DNA of 64,000 nucleotides from Geosiphon pyriformis (Eukaryota; Glomeromycota; Glomeromycetes; Archaeosporales; Geosiphonaceae). Every line of letters begins with the position of its first letter. The first letter of the stretch is position 1. The stretch lies in contig JAAOMT010000741.1 in assembly GCA_016748015.1 (NCBI GenBank), positions 289,621 to 353,620 of the forward strand, given 5' to 3'. Made by a program: the position numbers and the translations under genes. Shown piece after piece: positions 44,801 through 54,720 of this stretch. A model generated the notes under the pieces. It ran no database searches. It was not told where the DNA came from and saw only the letters and a list, made by a program, of their open reading frames with translations.

Positions 44801-46519
44801 GTTTCCCCAGCTCATGTTTGTGTCAATGTTTCTAATAATTTTTTGGCTGGTATGATTCATATTCTTTTTGACTGCAAGTTATTTTTGGGTGGCTCTTTGG
44901 CAAGCTCTTTCCAATTTCACAGTAGGGTACTTATGTCTGTTGTTCTTGGCGAGTTTTTGTTTTGCAAGTTTTTATCTTTTCTCTGACATTATGGTGTTGT
45001 CTTTGTGGACTAGCTTCATGATCATTATGGTAGTGTCTTTAGCTAACACATCTTTAAGCAGTGAAAGAGGCTGGACCCTCATGGTTCAGTTCCTGAATGG
45101 TTCGAACTTTCTGTTGCATTTTTTATGGATTCTCATTCTTCTCCTTTGGCATTGGCTGGTGTTGGCCCTTTGGATATTTGTGGTTCTAATAATTTTGTAT
45201 CTGTCTGTGATTGGCTTTCTCAGGTTGGTGCTAATAGTCTGTCTGTGTACACAGATGGTTTGTTGAAGAATTTGGGCATAATTGGTTATAGAGCCAGAGC
45301 TGCTGTCTTTTTTGAGAACATTAATTTGGGTTTGAGTGTTGGTGTTTAGGGCTTAGTGTTATCTACTTTGATAGAATTGCAAGCTATAGCATTGGCTCTA
45401 AAGTGCATGTCTGCAGCTTATTCTGTCTATCTGTTTTCAAATAGTCAGATGGCTTTGAATGCTTGCAAGTCGGAGTCTGACTTAGTGTGTTCTGATTTTT
45501 GCAATCAGTATTGGGTTAAGTGTCAGCATATCAAGAATGTTATTTGCAGTAAGAATTTGAGAGTTAAATGGCACAAGGTTAAGGGCCACTCTGGTATTTT
45601 GGGGAATGATTATACTGATAGCTTTATTAATGCTGCATTTCTCTCTGGTTGGTATCTTCCTTCTCATATTAGTGAGCATTTTTTGTTGGCAGATGGTGGT
45701 GTTGTTTCTGGTAATTCTAGGCACTTTGTTTATGATGTCTTTTGTGCTATTTGTTATGTGCGTTGGGAGGTCAGTTTTGGTTCTGGATTTCTAGATGGTG
45801 ATTTGCATTCAGACATTAATTGGCTTTGTTCTTCCAGGGTTTGGCATCCTAATTTGCATATGGCCACTGGTTTCACCAGCAGGCTAATTGCTGATACTCG
45901 AACTTACTTCATAAAGGCTTTGCATTGTTGGCTTCCCATGGCTGTTCAAAAGCGCATTTACAATAAATGTTATCCTAGTGTTCTGTGTCTGTATTGTGGT
46001 GAGGTAGAGGTGTCTAATCATGTGTTTTCTTATGTGATTAATGATTCAGCTCATCATCAGGTCTTGGAATCTTGCATGTCTTCTTGGAAAGTGCTTTCTG
46101 GTTTCTCTCTTTTTTCTTCATCTGTATTGCAGCTGCTGTCAACCTGTGCTTTGGACTTCCCAGTTTCCTCAGCTCTTTACAAAAGTTTTGTTTTCAATGG
46201 ATGGCTTTGGGAGGCTATCTCCGTCTTCTATAATCCCAAAGTTGCTGGTATTAAAATTGCTGATTTTATACAATCTATTTGTCTTGCTTTCAGAAATGAC
46301 ATTTGGTTGGTCTGTGTTAAGCATTGTGTATTTATGGAAAAGAATGATCTGATCCTAGTAGATGGCTTGATTCCCATCTCAGTTTCTGGTTTGGTTTCAG
46401 GTTCTTGGCTGGTATTATTAAATTGCTTGGTATTGCTGAAGCTTTTGGTGTCTGTTTTGATTTTTGCAAGTCTTGTTCATTTTTTTCAGGTATTGGTGAC
46501 CTGGTTTCTGTCATTATAA
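41849..46519 (+). pseudogene. LINE-2 ORF2: APE endonuclease, RT, RNase H, C-terminal zinc motif
   Basis: The ATG at 41849 overlaps the ORF1 stop (ATGA). Endonuclease: VATCNVRGINN, SIFMETKL, VIFGGDFNEDG (near 42290, intact GDFN), KTIDYVF, NTDHRAV (near 42515, intact). RT: SKAAGLSGISNEL, then GLDQREVFSPLLW, AGAFVDDMIWVG (near 44150, intact Asp-Asp), KGESYRYLGIFLS. RNase H: LSVYTDGLLK, LIELQAIAL, LFSNSQMAL (catalytic Asp to Asn, near 45438), KGHSGILGNDYTDS. Zinc motif: CLYCGEVEVSNHVFSY, last Cys now Tyr. About 25 in-frame stops, nearly all at Trp, Gln or CGA-Arg positions; no frameshift in 4.67 kb. Confidence 0.92.
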
Positions 46520-46657
46520 GTCCATAGTGTTGTCCTGACTGGCTCGAGTGGCTGGTCACATGTAGAAAATGCATGATTTATGCTTAGTTTAGATTATTTT
46601 CTTGATGTATAGTTCTAAGTAGTGTTTGGATCTCACTTATTAAATAAATAAATAAAA
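46520..46657 (+). other. LINE-2 3' UTR and (TAAA)n tail
   Basis: Shares GTGGCTGGTCACATGTAG with LINE-1. Ends TTAAATAAATAAATAAAA, a short microsatellite in place of a pure poly(A). Confidence 0.85.
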
Positions 46658-47540
46658 AATTATCACTTATTATTTTATCAAATTATTGAATATTACTAGT
46701 TAAATTAATAATTCAATTTGGATAATAAGAAGTAAAAATGATTAAATTACATAATACTCTAAATTATACAATATTCAAAAATTTGCTAAAATTTGTAAAA
46801 TTCATAAAATATTTTAATAGTTCACTGAAATTATCTATAATTTGTAGAAACAACTTGTAATTTGTCAAAATGTATTTTTAGTTTATTAAAATTATAGCAA
46901 AAAGAAAAAAGTTCAAGCTTATAAATTAATACTACAATAAGTTATATAAAAGAAAAGCTTCTCTTTTTGAAAAAATGTATTTTAGTTAGAATCAATTATC
47001 CTACACATATTTTTACAAGAATACAAATAAAAATTAAATACTTTGAAAACCCAATTTCTTTAAATAATTACATTTAATATTTTCCAAAACTCAACTAATA
47101 TTTTTAAAATTAATTAGCTACCAATTTTAGTAAATTCATTAGTGACTTTAGGCTTAAACAGAAAATAATTCTTTTGACAAAATTTTATTTTTTTTACATT
47201 TTTTTTATTTCTTTTTATTTTTCTTATTATAATTATTAAAATAGTCTATAGACAAAATTTTTGTAAAAAAGTTGACTTTTATAGCAAAGTAACTACAAAT
47301 TTTAATAAGCTTTTAAACAAATAATTTCTAAAAAAGAGTTAACAATTACTATAACATAACTATATAAAAGCAACTAGTACAAAATTGGCTATTTTATTTA
47401 TAAGTCCAACAATTCAAATTATAAGAGATAATTTAAAAATAAATTCAGTTATCAAAGATTCAACTACTTTTAAAAATGTAAATTTACAGCATATAAATAT
47501 TAATAATATTTAAGAAAAGAGACCAAAATCTCTGGTAATA
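46658..47540 (+). repeat. LTR-1b, remaining 883 bp after LINE-2
   Basis: Starts with the second copy of the target duplication (46658-46667), then follows the LTR of element 1 through the U3 repeats (AGTTCACTGAAAT, 46820), TATA region (near 46945) and the end CTCTGGTAATA at 47540. A worn primer-binding site follows at 47543. Fragment lengths add up to about 971 bp, close to the 985 of element 1. Confidence 0.8.
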
Positions 47541-48304
47541 TTTGGTGCTTTTCTATGAAAATAACACAGCAATAACAACTTCAAAGTGGTAATTACATTA
47601 AACATAACAACTTTAAAGTACTATCAGTTAATTTACACTTATTGTAAACAATAATTTAAAATCCGAAATGAAATTACAGTCTTTAAGAAAACACTTTTCC
47701 AATATATTGAAAACTGAAATAACAAATACTTTTTTAAAATTACAATATTACAGAAGTCAAATAAAATCTTCTTGAAAATATCATCTACTACTCAATTAAA
47801 AATTCAGAAAACATTATTGCTAATAGTTGTGCTATTTATTTTGAAGAACTTGAACATAATATTATTATTTTTTGTGAAAAAAAGTATTCTGCCAACTTAT
47901 AATTTATTCTTAAACTTGAGTCTAAACTTAAAACAAACAAAAAAAACAAACAGAAAAATACATGACCAATTTACACAACACTTAATACACCAAAAACAAT
48001 CTTTCAATATTTGCAAACACCAGAACAAAAAACTAGTTTTAAATTACCACTTTTAATTACATTTTTTTCAGCTTTACTTGTTTAAGCCCAAACACCAAAT
48101 TTATTACTCAACTATTTTTCAAGACTAGAAGATTTTATATTACCAAAAAGCCAATACAACAGTCTAAACAAATTTTCATTAGTATCAATTTTCTTAATTT
48201 CCTAGCAAAAAACCAAAGCAATTATTCTGATAACAACAAAGATATTTTTAAATTCACAAAAAAAAAACCATTAAAAATAAGGATACAAAAGACATAGTAA
48301 CCAC
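47541..48304 (+). pseudogene. Gag N-terminal remnant of an LTR-1 element
   Basis: Primer-binding region, then AACTTCAAAGTGGTAATTAC (near 47577), which carries the family GTG at the gag start, and pieces matching gag of element 1: YQLIYTYCKQ, VFKKTLFQYIEN, a spacer rich in Lys/Asn, and the sequence equivalent to the LITLFPALLAQAQTPNSLLNQF block (near 48055-48110). Several frameshifts. Truncated at about 48304 where LTR-2 copies begin. Confidence 0.65.
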
Positions 48305-48954
48305 TATTATAGATAATTATTTAGGACGTTAGAATAAATAACAAACCCATAATTTAGTGTTTAATAGCTGAGAATATTAGTGATTTCTGAAGACTTTGAA
48401 GTTTAAAAGTGTTGGTTAAGTTCTTTGTATAATGAACAGAGATTTAATTAATTGTTTTTTTCATAAATTTTTTTCTTAAGCATGATAGCCAGTTTATTTT
48501 GGCAGTTATGCTTTTCTGATAAGCTATTTTTAAGTTTTTTACTCTTGTTTTTAAGTTTTTTACCAGGCTATTTTTGAAATTAATTATTTAGCATTTAATT
48601 TTTTTAATCAATTAGTAAATAATAATAATAAAAAACAAAAAAAAAATAAGATATTAGTATCTTATCAATAATTATAATCAAGAATTATTAATTCAATATA
48701 GTTAAGTATTGGATTCTATTAATATAGAGTGTTAATAATAGCAAAAGTAATTAATATTTTTAATTAAACAATAATAATATAAGTTTGATAATAATTAAAT
48801 ATTTTATTGATATTAATGTGATTTTATTTCAAGTTATAAAAAACTATTTTTTGAAGGAAGAGATAGAATAAATAGTTATTGTTAGCTATTATTCTGTTTG
48901 AGTTGAATATTTTTTCTGCTTTTAATACTTTTACTATATATACATAATTTATGT
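48305..48954 (-). repeat. LTR-2 copy e, lacking U3
   Basis: Aligns to the LTR-2 copies of the array from the U5 end (plus-strand TATTATAG) through R to the TATA region near 48940, then stops. Minus orientation. Confidence 0.7.
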
Positions 48955-49166
48955 TATTACAAGTAATTATTTGGGTGGTTAGAATAAATAACAAATTCAT
49001 AACTTGGTGCTTAATAACTTGATAATATTGGTAAATCTGAAGAATTTTGTATCTGAAAGTTTTGATTAAGTCTTTTGTATAATGGTTAGAGATTCAATAA
49101 TGATATCTTTTTGTAATGTTTTTAGTTTTTTTTCCAACTCTTGAGTTGGTATGCTTTGGTGTTCAT
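48955..49166 (-). repeat. LTR-2 copy f, U5 fragment
   Basis: About 210 bp starting TATTACAAGTAATTATTTGGG, only the U5 end of LTR-2, adjacent to copies e and g in the same orientation. Confidence 0.65.
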
Positions 49167-49986
49167 TGTTACAGATAATTATTTGAAGTCTCAATCAAAT
49201 AACAAACTCATAACTTGGTGCTTAATAGCTAATAAAATTGGTATTATCTGAAAAGTTTTGTGATCTGAAGGTTTTGGTTAAGTTTTTTATATAATGAACA
49301 AAGATTTAATAGTTGTTTTCAGTCACCTTCTGGAATTGCAATTTTGTCAATTCTTTTCTTGGCTTGGTTGCCAGCAATCTTTTGGTAAGCTATTCTTAAT
49401 TCTGAGTGTCTATTCTTATTCTTGGGTTTTTTATCAGTGCTATATCCTAATGTTAGTATTCTATGTATTAATTCTTTGTTAATCAATTTAATAAATAAAC
49501 AACAAAAGAAAAAAAAAATAAAAGAAAATAAAGAAAAAAAATAAAGAAATAAGCCAAGGCAAGCAAAGTTAGTATCCTATCAATTGCCATAATTAAGAGC
49601 TATTGGTCCAGTATAGTTAAGTATTATTAATTATCAACATAAGTTGTTAATAATAGAAAGATATATTGTGATAATAATAAATATTTTATTGATTTTTGAT
49701 ATTTCCACTTCAAGTTATAAAATACTATCATATGAATGGATAGATGTGAAGTTGAAACTGGGTGTTCTAAACTAAGTATTTTAGCTAGAGAATTTTGTTT
49801 TTTCTGTTTCTAATGCTACTGCTATATATACATAAATTTTGTTATATAAGATTTTTTAAATTCTTTAATTCTTTAGCCAAAAATCCTGGAATTCTGCAAT
49901 TCTGCAATTTCTCATACTGGAATTCTGTAATTCTGGAATCCTGCAATTTTTCTAAGAGGAATTCTGGAATTTCACTTTTATTATGT
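49167..49986 (-). repeat. LTR-2 copy g, with GGAATTCTG-type U3 repeats
   Basis: Plus-strand start TGTTACAG; covers U5, R and most of U3, with a clear run of GGAATTCTG/GCAATTCTG repeats (49885-49975). The last roughly 50 bp of U3 are missing where the plus-strand LTR of element 2 begins, so element 2 probably inserted here. Confidence 0.75.
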
Positions 49987-50901
49987 TGTTACTTATAGAA
50001 AAAAAGCATACAAGAAAATAGTAAAAAAAACAAATAAACCAATAGAAAACTAGTAGTTAATACATAAGCATATTGCTCAGCAATGTAAAGCATTGTCAAA
50101 AGTTATAGTACATTGCTCAGCAATGTAAAACATTGTTAAAAATTATGGCACATTGCTTAACAATATAAAGCATTATCAGAAAATTATAGCATATTGTTTA
50201 ATAATATAAGTATTATTTAAGAAATAATAGCACATTATTTGAAAATATGAGTGATCTTGTAAAACTCAAATTATGTATATATAGCAAAAGTGTTAGAAGC
50301 AGAAAAAACAGATCAGACAGTAAACAACATCTTAGTTAAAATTAACCCCAAGAATCTTTAATTAAAAGAATCATCAATATTAATAAAATAAGTATTCACT
50401 ATTTAAATCTATTTCTTATTATCAACACTCAATATTGATAGTATTCAATACTTAATTATACTAAACCAATAGCTCTTGATTATGGTTATTAACAGAATAT
50501 TAACTTTTCATTGTCTTGGCTTATTTTTTCTATTTTTTTTATTTCTTTTCTTTCTGTTTTTGTTTACTAATTGATTAATATGTAAAAGTACTAATGTCAA
50601 GATATAGCATTGATAAAAGACCCAAAAATAAGGGTAAACACTTAAAATTGAAGATAGTTTATCAGAAGAATTACTGGCTACTACACTAAGAAAGAAATTG
50701 ACAGAATTGTGATTTTGAAAAATAACAGATAAAACCATTATTGAATTTTTGTCCATTATACAAAGAACTTAACCAAAACTTTTAAAACATGAAAACCTTT
50801 GGAACATAAAAACCTTCAGATATTACTAACTATATTATGTATTAAATACCAAGTTATGGATTTGTTATTTGTTTTAAAATCCCAAATAATTATCTGTAAC
50901 A
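49987..50901 (+). repeat. 5' LTR of element 2 (LTR-2 family, 915 bp)
   Basis: TGTTACTTATAG ... ATCTGTAACA. R-U5 matches the minus-strand LTR-2 copies, but U3 is different: a 40-bp repeat array instead of GGAATTCTG repeats. TATATATAG at 50275-50283; AATAAA at about 50373. Confidence 0.87.
50071..50251 (+). repeat. 40/41-bp tandem repeats with ATTGCTCAGCAAT dyad in U3 of element 2
   Basis: Units at 50071, 50111, 50151 and 50192 plus a partial at 50233. The first two carry the perfect dyad ATTGCTcAGCAAT; later units are worn by transitions (ATTGCTTAACAAT, ATTGTTTAATAAT). They end about 25 bp before the TATA box. Likely binding sites for a dimeric factor. Confidence 0.85.
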
Positions 50902-50903
50902 TT

Positions 50904-50915
50904 TAATGCTCTTTG
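50904..50915 (+). promoter_or_regulatory. Worn primer-binding site, element 2
   Basis: TAATGCTCTTTG, two bases after the LTR, where the family has TGGTGCTC; the two G are now A. Confidence 0.6.
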
Positions 50916-50963
50916 TAAGGTATAATCTTACAGAGAGCCAGCACCAACACCAACTATTTAAAA

Positions 50964-53030
50964 GTGGCAGAATTAGAAAGAAGAAGAACAAACTATTTAG
51001 AATTTGCCAAATTCTTATTTCAACACTACTATTAACATTTAAGATTAACCAACAACCAACTATTAGCAGAATCAGCCTTCAACTTTTACATCAACAAAAG
51101 AAATAAATATTTCCTAGAAGAACCAGTAAATACAAAATTAGCAAGAAAAAATTTCTACAGTGAATTAATTCAATATATCAGTTTACCAGTAAACTACAAC
51201 TTTGTTTCGATTATCATTAAAATTAACAGAGAAATTGAAAATCATATTCAACAAACATTTTTTATTACTTATGTAGAAAAAGGCAAAGAAAAACTCCAAA
51301 CACCAACAGAAAACCCAAAGCAAATACAATTATCTACTTAGAAGAAACAAAAAGTTAATTTATTGGCTAATTTATTTTATTATTACATGTCTGGAAGTAT
51401 TATCAATATAACATCAATAAGTACATCCACAGCAAATACAACAATTCTATTAAACAGACTTCTGTTCCAAAGTAAACAAAAGAAAGCAAAGTTATTAGAA
51501 ACCTATGGCAATTATTTAAGAGATTTAAATCATGATCTTCAATGCCATTAGAATTTTAATTACTGTCATCTTAACCAAATTTTGGAACTGCTAGTCCTTA
51601 GGAAGTAACAGAATTGAAAAAAAAAAACAAAAATTGGAAATTTAATTATCAAAACCCAATTCCAGGAAACCCAGAAATACAAATCCTAATTATTCTAACT
51701 TAGCAAAATCAGAACAATCTAAACACCACTTCTATTGTTTCTCAAAACTTATCTCCCAAAATTGTGATCGATTCATCACCAGTCTTACCAATTGCCAAAC
51801 AACAACAACAACAGCTACAACCATCAGCTCAACAACAACTTCAATAACAACCACCACCACTAACACTGATGGTCTATGTACTAATTGCAAAACTCAAGAA
51901 ATTTACTAGCAAAAAAGACAATGGACAAATATGGCTCAATGACATAGAAAAAACCATTGCAGCCAATAAATAGGATAATGCCAGAACATTACAGACAATT
52001 CCATATTTCCTTCAGGATACCATCAATTCATGATATCAAAGTCTGATTCAGAAATCCCAAGATTTTAATGCATTTAAAATTGAATTCCTAAGATATTTTA
52101 GTAATAACAATAGTATTAATTACCTAGCAAATAATTTCACAATCATCAAACAGGGAGATACTAAAGCAATTATTACATACCTAAGATGCTTTTATTGCAA
52201 TCTGTATCAAATACAAGCAATAGATGCAAATTACTTTACAGCATCACAAATTCTGAACCAGTTTATCCAAGAACTATACAGTAGCATTCTTCAGCATATA
52301 TGTCCAATACATCCACAAACTTTCCAAGATGCAATTATTAACATCTGAGATTTTAAATCAGCTAAACTTGAAGCTAACCATGCCCAAACTATTAATCTAG
52401 TAATGAATGGATTATCTGAATTGGATTCCAAATTAAAACAATTCAGTAATTCAATTAATCAAAAATTAGAGAAATACTTAGCTAACAACAATCAGGTCAT
52501 TTATCAATCATCACAATGTTATAACAATTCTAGAGCCTACAATTAGCACCAAAATCAATCACATTCTGTATCATCATTAACTTAACCATCATGGCAATAA
52601 GAGACACATATCTGTCACAATTGTAGTAAACAAGGTTACATCAGGGTTGACTGCCATGCCAAAATAAATAATCAATGATTAGGAAATCAATATTGAAAAC
52701 TTAATTACAGATTACAAACCCCAAACTATATTAACAAGCTATTTAATAATCTATATCAATATCAACCTCATTATTTATAAATAATACAACCATTAATATA
52801 CATACCTCCAATTTATTAAACTTTAGCCTCAGTTATTTATTAACCACAGCCACAAATAATGTATTAATCTTAATTTATTTCAATACCACCACAAAACCTA
52901 GCTTAGATATCATTCAAAAATCCAAGACTGAGAATTATTCACACTCAACAAAACTGGCAATTGGTAATGGTCATATATCAACTGATTCCCAGCTCCTTAC
53001 AACAGCCATTAAGATTATGCCAGCAGAGTT
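50964..53030 (+). pseudogene. Gag, element 2
   Basis: Homology starts at GTGGCAGAATTAG (50964; GTG again where an ATG is expected). The N-terminal domain (SAFNFYINKRNKYFLEEP, 51080-51130) is followed by a Ser/Thr/Gln-rich linker with a frameshift between 51600 and 51900. The gag core reads GQIWLNDIEKTIAANK (51920-51970), then stop (TAG for Trp), ARTLQTIPYFLQDT, AFKIEFLRYFSNNN, and a helical region up to SINQKLEKYLANNNQVIYQ. The knuckle CHNCSKQGYIRVDC (52613-52654) has its His replaced by Tyr. A Gln/Tyr/Pro-rich tail runs to about 53030. Stops at TAG, TGA and TAA fit Trp and Gln codons. Confidence 0.82.
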
Positions 53031-53500
53031 TGGGAACTAGGTACAATTAAAACCCAAATTCTCAGAACTATTTAAGTCTCCTAATTACTCCAGAAGACAT
53101 TAAACCCAACAATCAGAAACCTAATTAAATCCAACTCTTCATTAATAACATATCTCCAGCAATCATTACTGAAAACAAATTACTTACCACCATCTTTTTC
53201 TTTGAACTAGAACACCCAGAAGTTACAATTCAGTCAAAATGGCTAATACATTCAAGGACCAGCCACTTGTGGTCATTTCAAAACTACCATCCCACTAGCA
53301 CTATTAATAGAATTTGAGAAAGAAGAAAAAAAACCTACCTGAAAAGCCTATCAAGTTTCATGAACTGAAACTAACCACAATAAATTGTCACCAATACTCT
53401 CTTGAGACAACAAAAGAAAAAGGAAAGAAAAAGATAAGTCACAAAAAGACACTATTAGTAGTAAAATCACTAGTGACTAGAAAAGATTTTACTCAACTGA
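53031..53500 (+). pseudogene. Deleted protease region, element 2
   Basis: The pre-protease sequence ISPAIITENKLLTTIFFFELE (53150-53215), matching IPPAVVTKDSSFAAIFSFKL in element 3, joins after about 25 bp to sequence equivalent to ATCGHFQK, which in element 3 lies after the protease (AGCCACTTGTGGTCATTTC at 53262 versus AGCCACCTGTGGCCACTTC at 61249). The active-site segment is therefore missing, an internal deletion of roughly 330 bp. The element could not process its own polyprotein. Confidence 0.65.
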
Positions 53501-54160
53501 CATTAGGCTAAAACTCTTATATATGCTATTAAAATGTAAAAACTGCAAAAAAAAGCTGTCCTCCATAAGAGCTTAAATTACACCTGCTGAAAACTATTGA
53601 ACATGTATCCATTATTACTGTAAGCTATATTACTGAGAATAATATGGCTATCCAAAATGACAAGACAAATAGAACAATAAACTATGTCTTACTTGTGAAG
53701 AACAATTACTTGACAAAAGAATATGGAATAACATTCCTAGAAAAAGAGAAACATATAATGTTTTTTAACATCACATAGAACTGAGTTTTGTTACACTTAA
53801 ACAGTTATCCACACAATGAAAACAAGATTTGGAAAATGGCAAAAGCTAAAGTCAAAGGTGTTTTGCTCAATGAAATCTTGTAAATAAAGAACAACCTATT
53901 GAAACCAGTTAATGTCATTTTCATTCCCAATTCCGATGCATTTTTTAATATTGAAACAGGCTCAGAAGAATTTTATGAACATTACCAAAACTTAGCACCC
54001 ACCAAAAAAAAGCAAGAACAGTATTTGAAACAGTTAAATGCAACACTGTGTAGATATTTTCTAATTCCCAATGACTTTGAATATTGTGATAATTGTAATA
54101 TTGTTTACAATCAATCATTATGAATAATCTATTTAATCTCCAAAGAAAAAGAACCAATTA
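53501..54160 (+). pseudogene. Zinc-ribbon-like region, element 2
   Basis: LKCKNCKKKLSSIRA (53530-53575) and HYYCKLYY (near 53615; second Cys of the pair lost) form the first module; LCLTCEEQLL (53690-53720) the second. A frameshift precedes the open segment 53899-54123, which ends in the third module, LCRYFLIPNDFEYCDNC (54048-54100). Compared with elements 1 and 3 several Cys are replaced, mainly by Tyr, through G-to-A changes. Same position and order as in the other two elements. Confidence 0.65.
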
Positions 54161-54720
54161 GCAAGTATGTAGCAGAATCAGAATCAAAGTTCAATTCTGA
54201 TTCAAACTCCAACAATAATGATGATAATAACAGTTCTAGTTCCATTAAAATTGGCAATAATGACAGTGCTAATTCAAATCTCAATTTAAACTCAAAACAA
54301 TATATTACACTCCTTGATCTGTTAAAGGAGCAAAAACTCAGATGGTTTAGTAATAATGATGAAGATATTATGTCAAAATGCACATATAATACTGATATAA
54401 GATTTGATTTAAGATATCTGGGAAAAGATACCATCAAACTGAAACCATATTTGTGCATCTGCATTGATCTGAAAATAGCACTGGAAATTCTAGCAACAAT
54501 AATGGTTCAATTAGCACCTAAATCTAGTTTAGCAAAGAAGAAAATCAACATTAGAGAAGGAATAATTAATGCAAAATATGTAGAAAATATTATTGTAATA
54601 CTATAAAATGACTTAAAAAAAGAATATATTATTTAACCAAATAAAAAAATAGCACAAACAATATTTTACCTTTGGTAAAAATAGCTTAATTAGTGTCAAT
54701 AGAAAAAAAAAAGAATTAGG
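54161..54720 (+). pseudogene. dUTPase domain, element 2
   Basis: After an Asn/Ser/Asp-rich linker (54180-54300), the dUTPase begins near 54370: motif 1 YNTDIRFDLRYLGKD (Asp kept), motif 2 APKSSLAKKKI, motif 3 REGIINAKYVENI (catalytic Asp is Asn, as in element 1), motif 4 KKIAQTIFYL (near 54645, after stops and a frame change), and motif 5 reduced to a barely readable remnant near 54715 in another frame. The domain is non-functional. The linker and motif 1 are the best match to the truncated dUTPase starts in the tandem array at 8345-15447. Confidence 0.75.

Larger units (their letters stand above)
39845..46657 (+). mobile_element. LINE-2, full-length non-LTR retrotransposon
   Basis: 6.8 kb with both ends defined by the 10-bp duplication AATTATCACT (39835-39844 and 46658-46667). 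Contains a 161-bp 5' UTR with a hairpin, ORF1 (40006-41852), ORF2 (41849-46519) overlapping by ATGA, a 138-bp 3' UTR and a (TAAA)n tail. It sits inside an LTR-1 copy. It is the only LINE of the three with no insertion in it. ORF2 is in one frame for 4.67 kb, interrupted only by stops. Confidence 0.93.

Noticed and set aside
41849-46519. Alternative genetic code, because many TGA, TAG and TAA codons interrupt otherwise good proteins
   Set aside because: The same stop stands for different residues (TGA at both Trp and Arg, TAG at both Trp and Gln), and open segments use TGG, CAA and CGA normally. Mutation explains it better.
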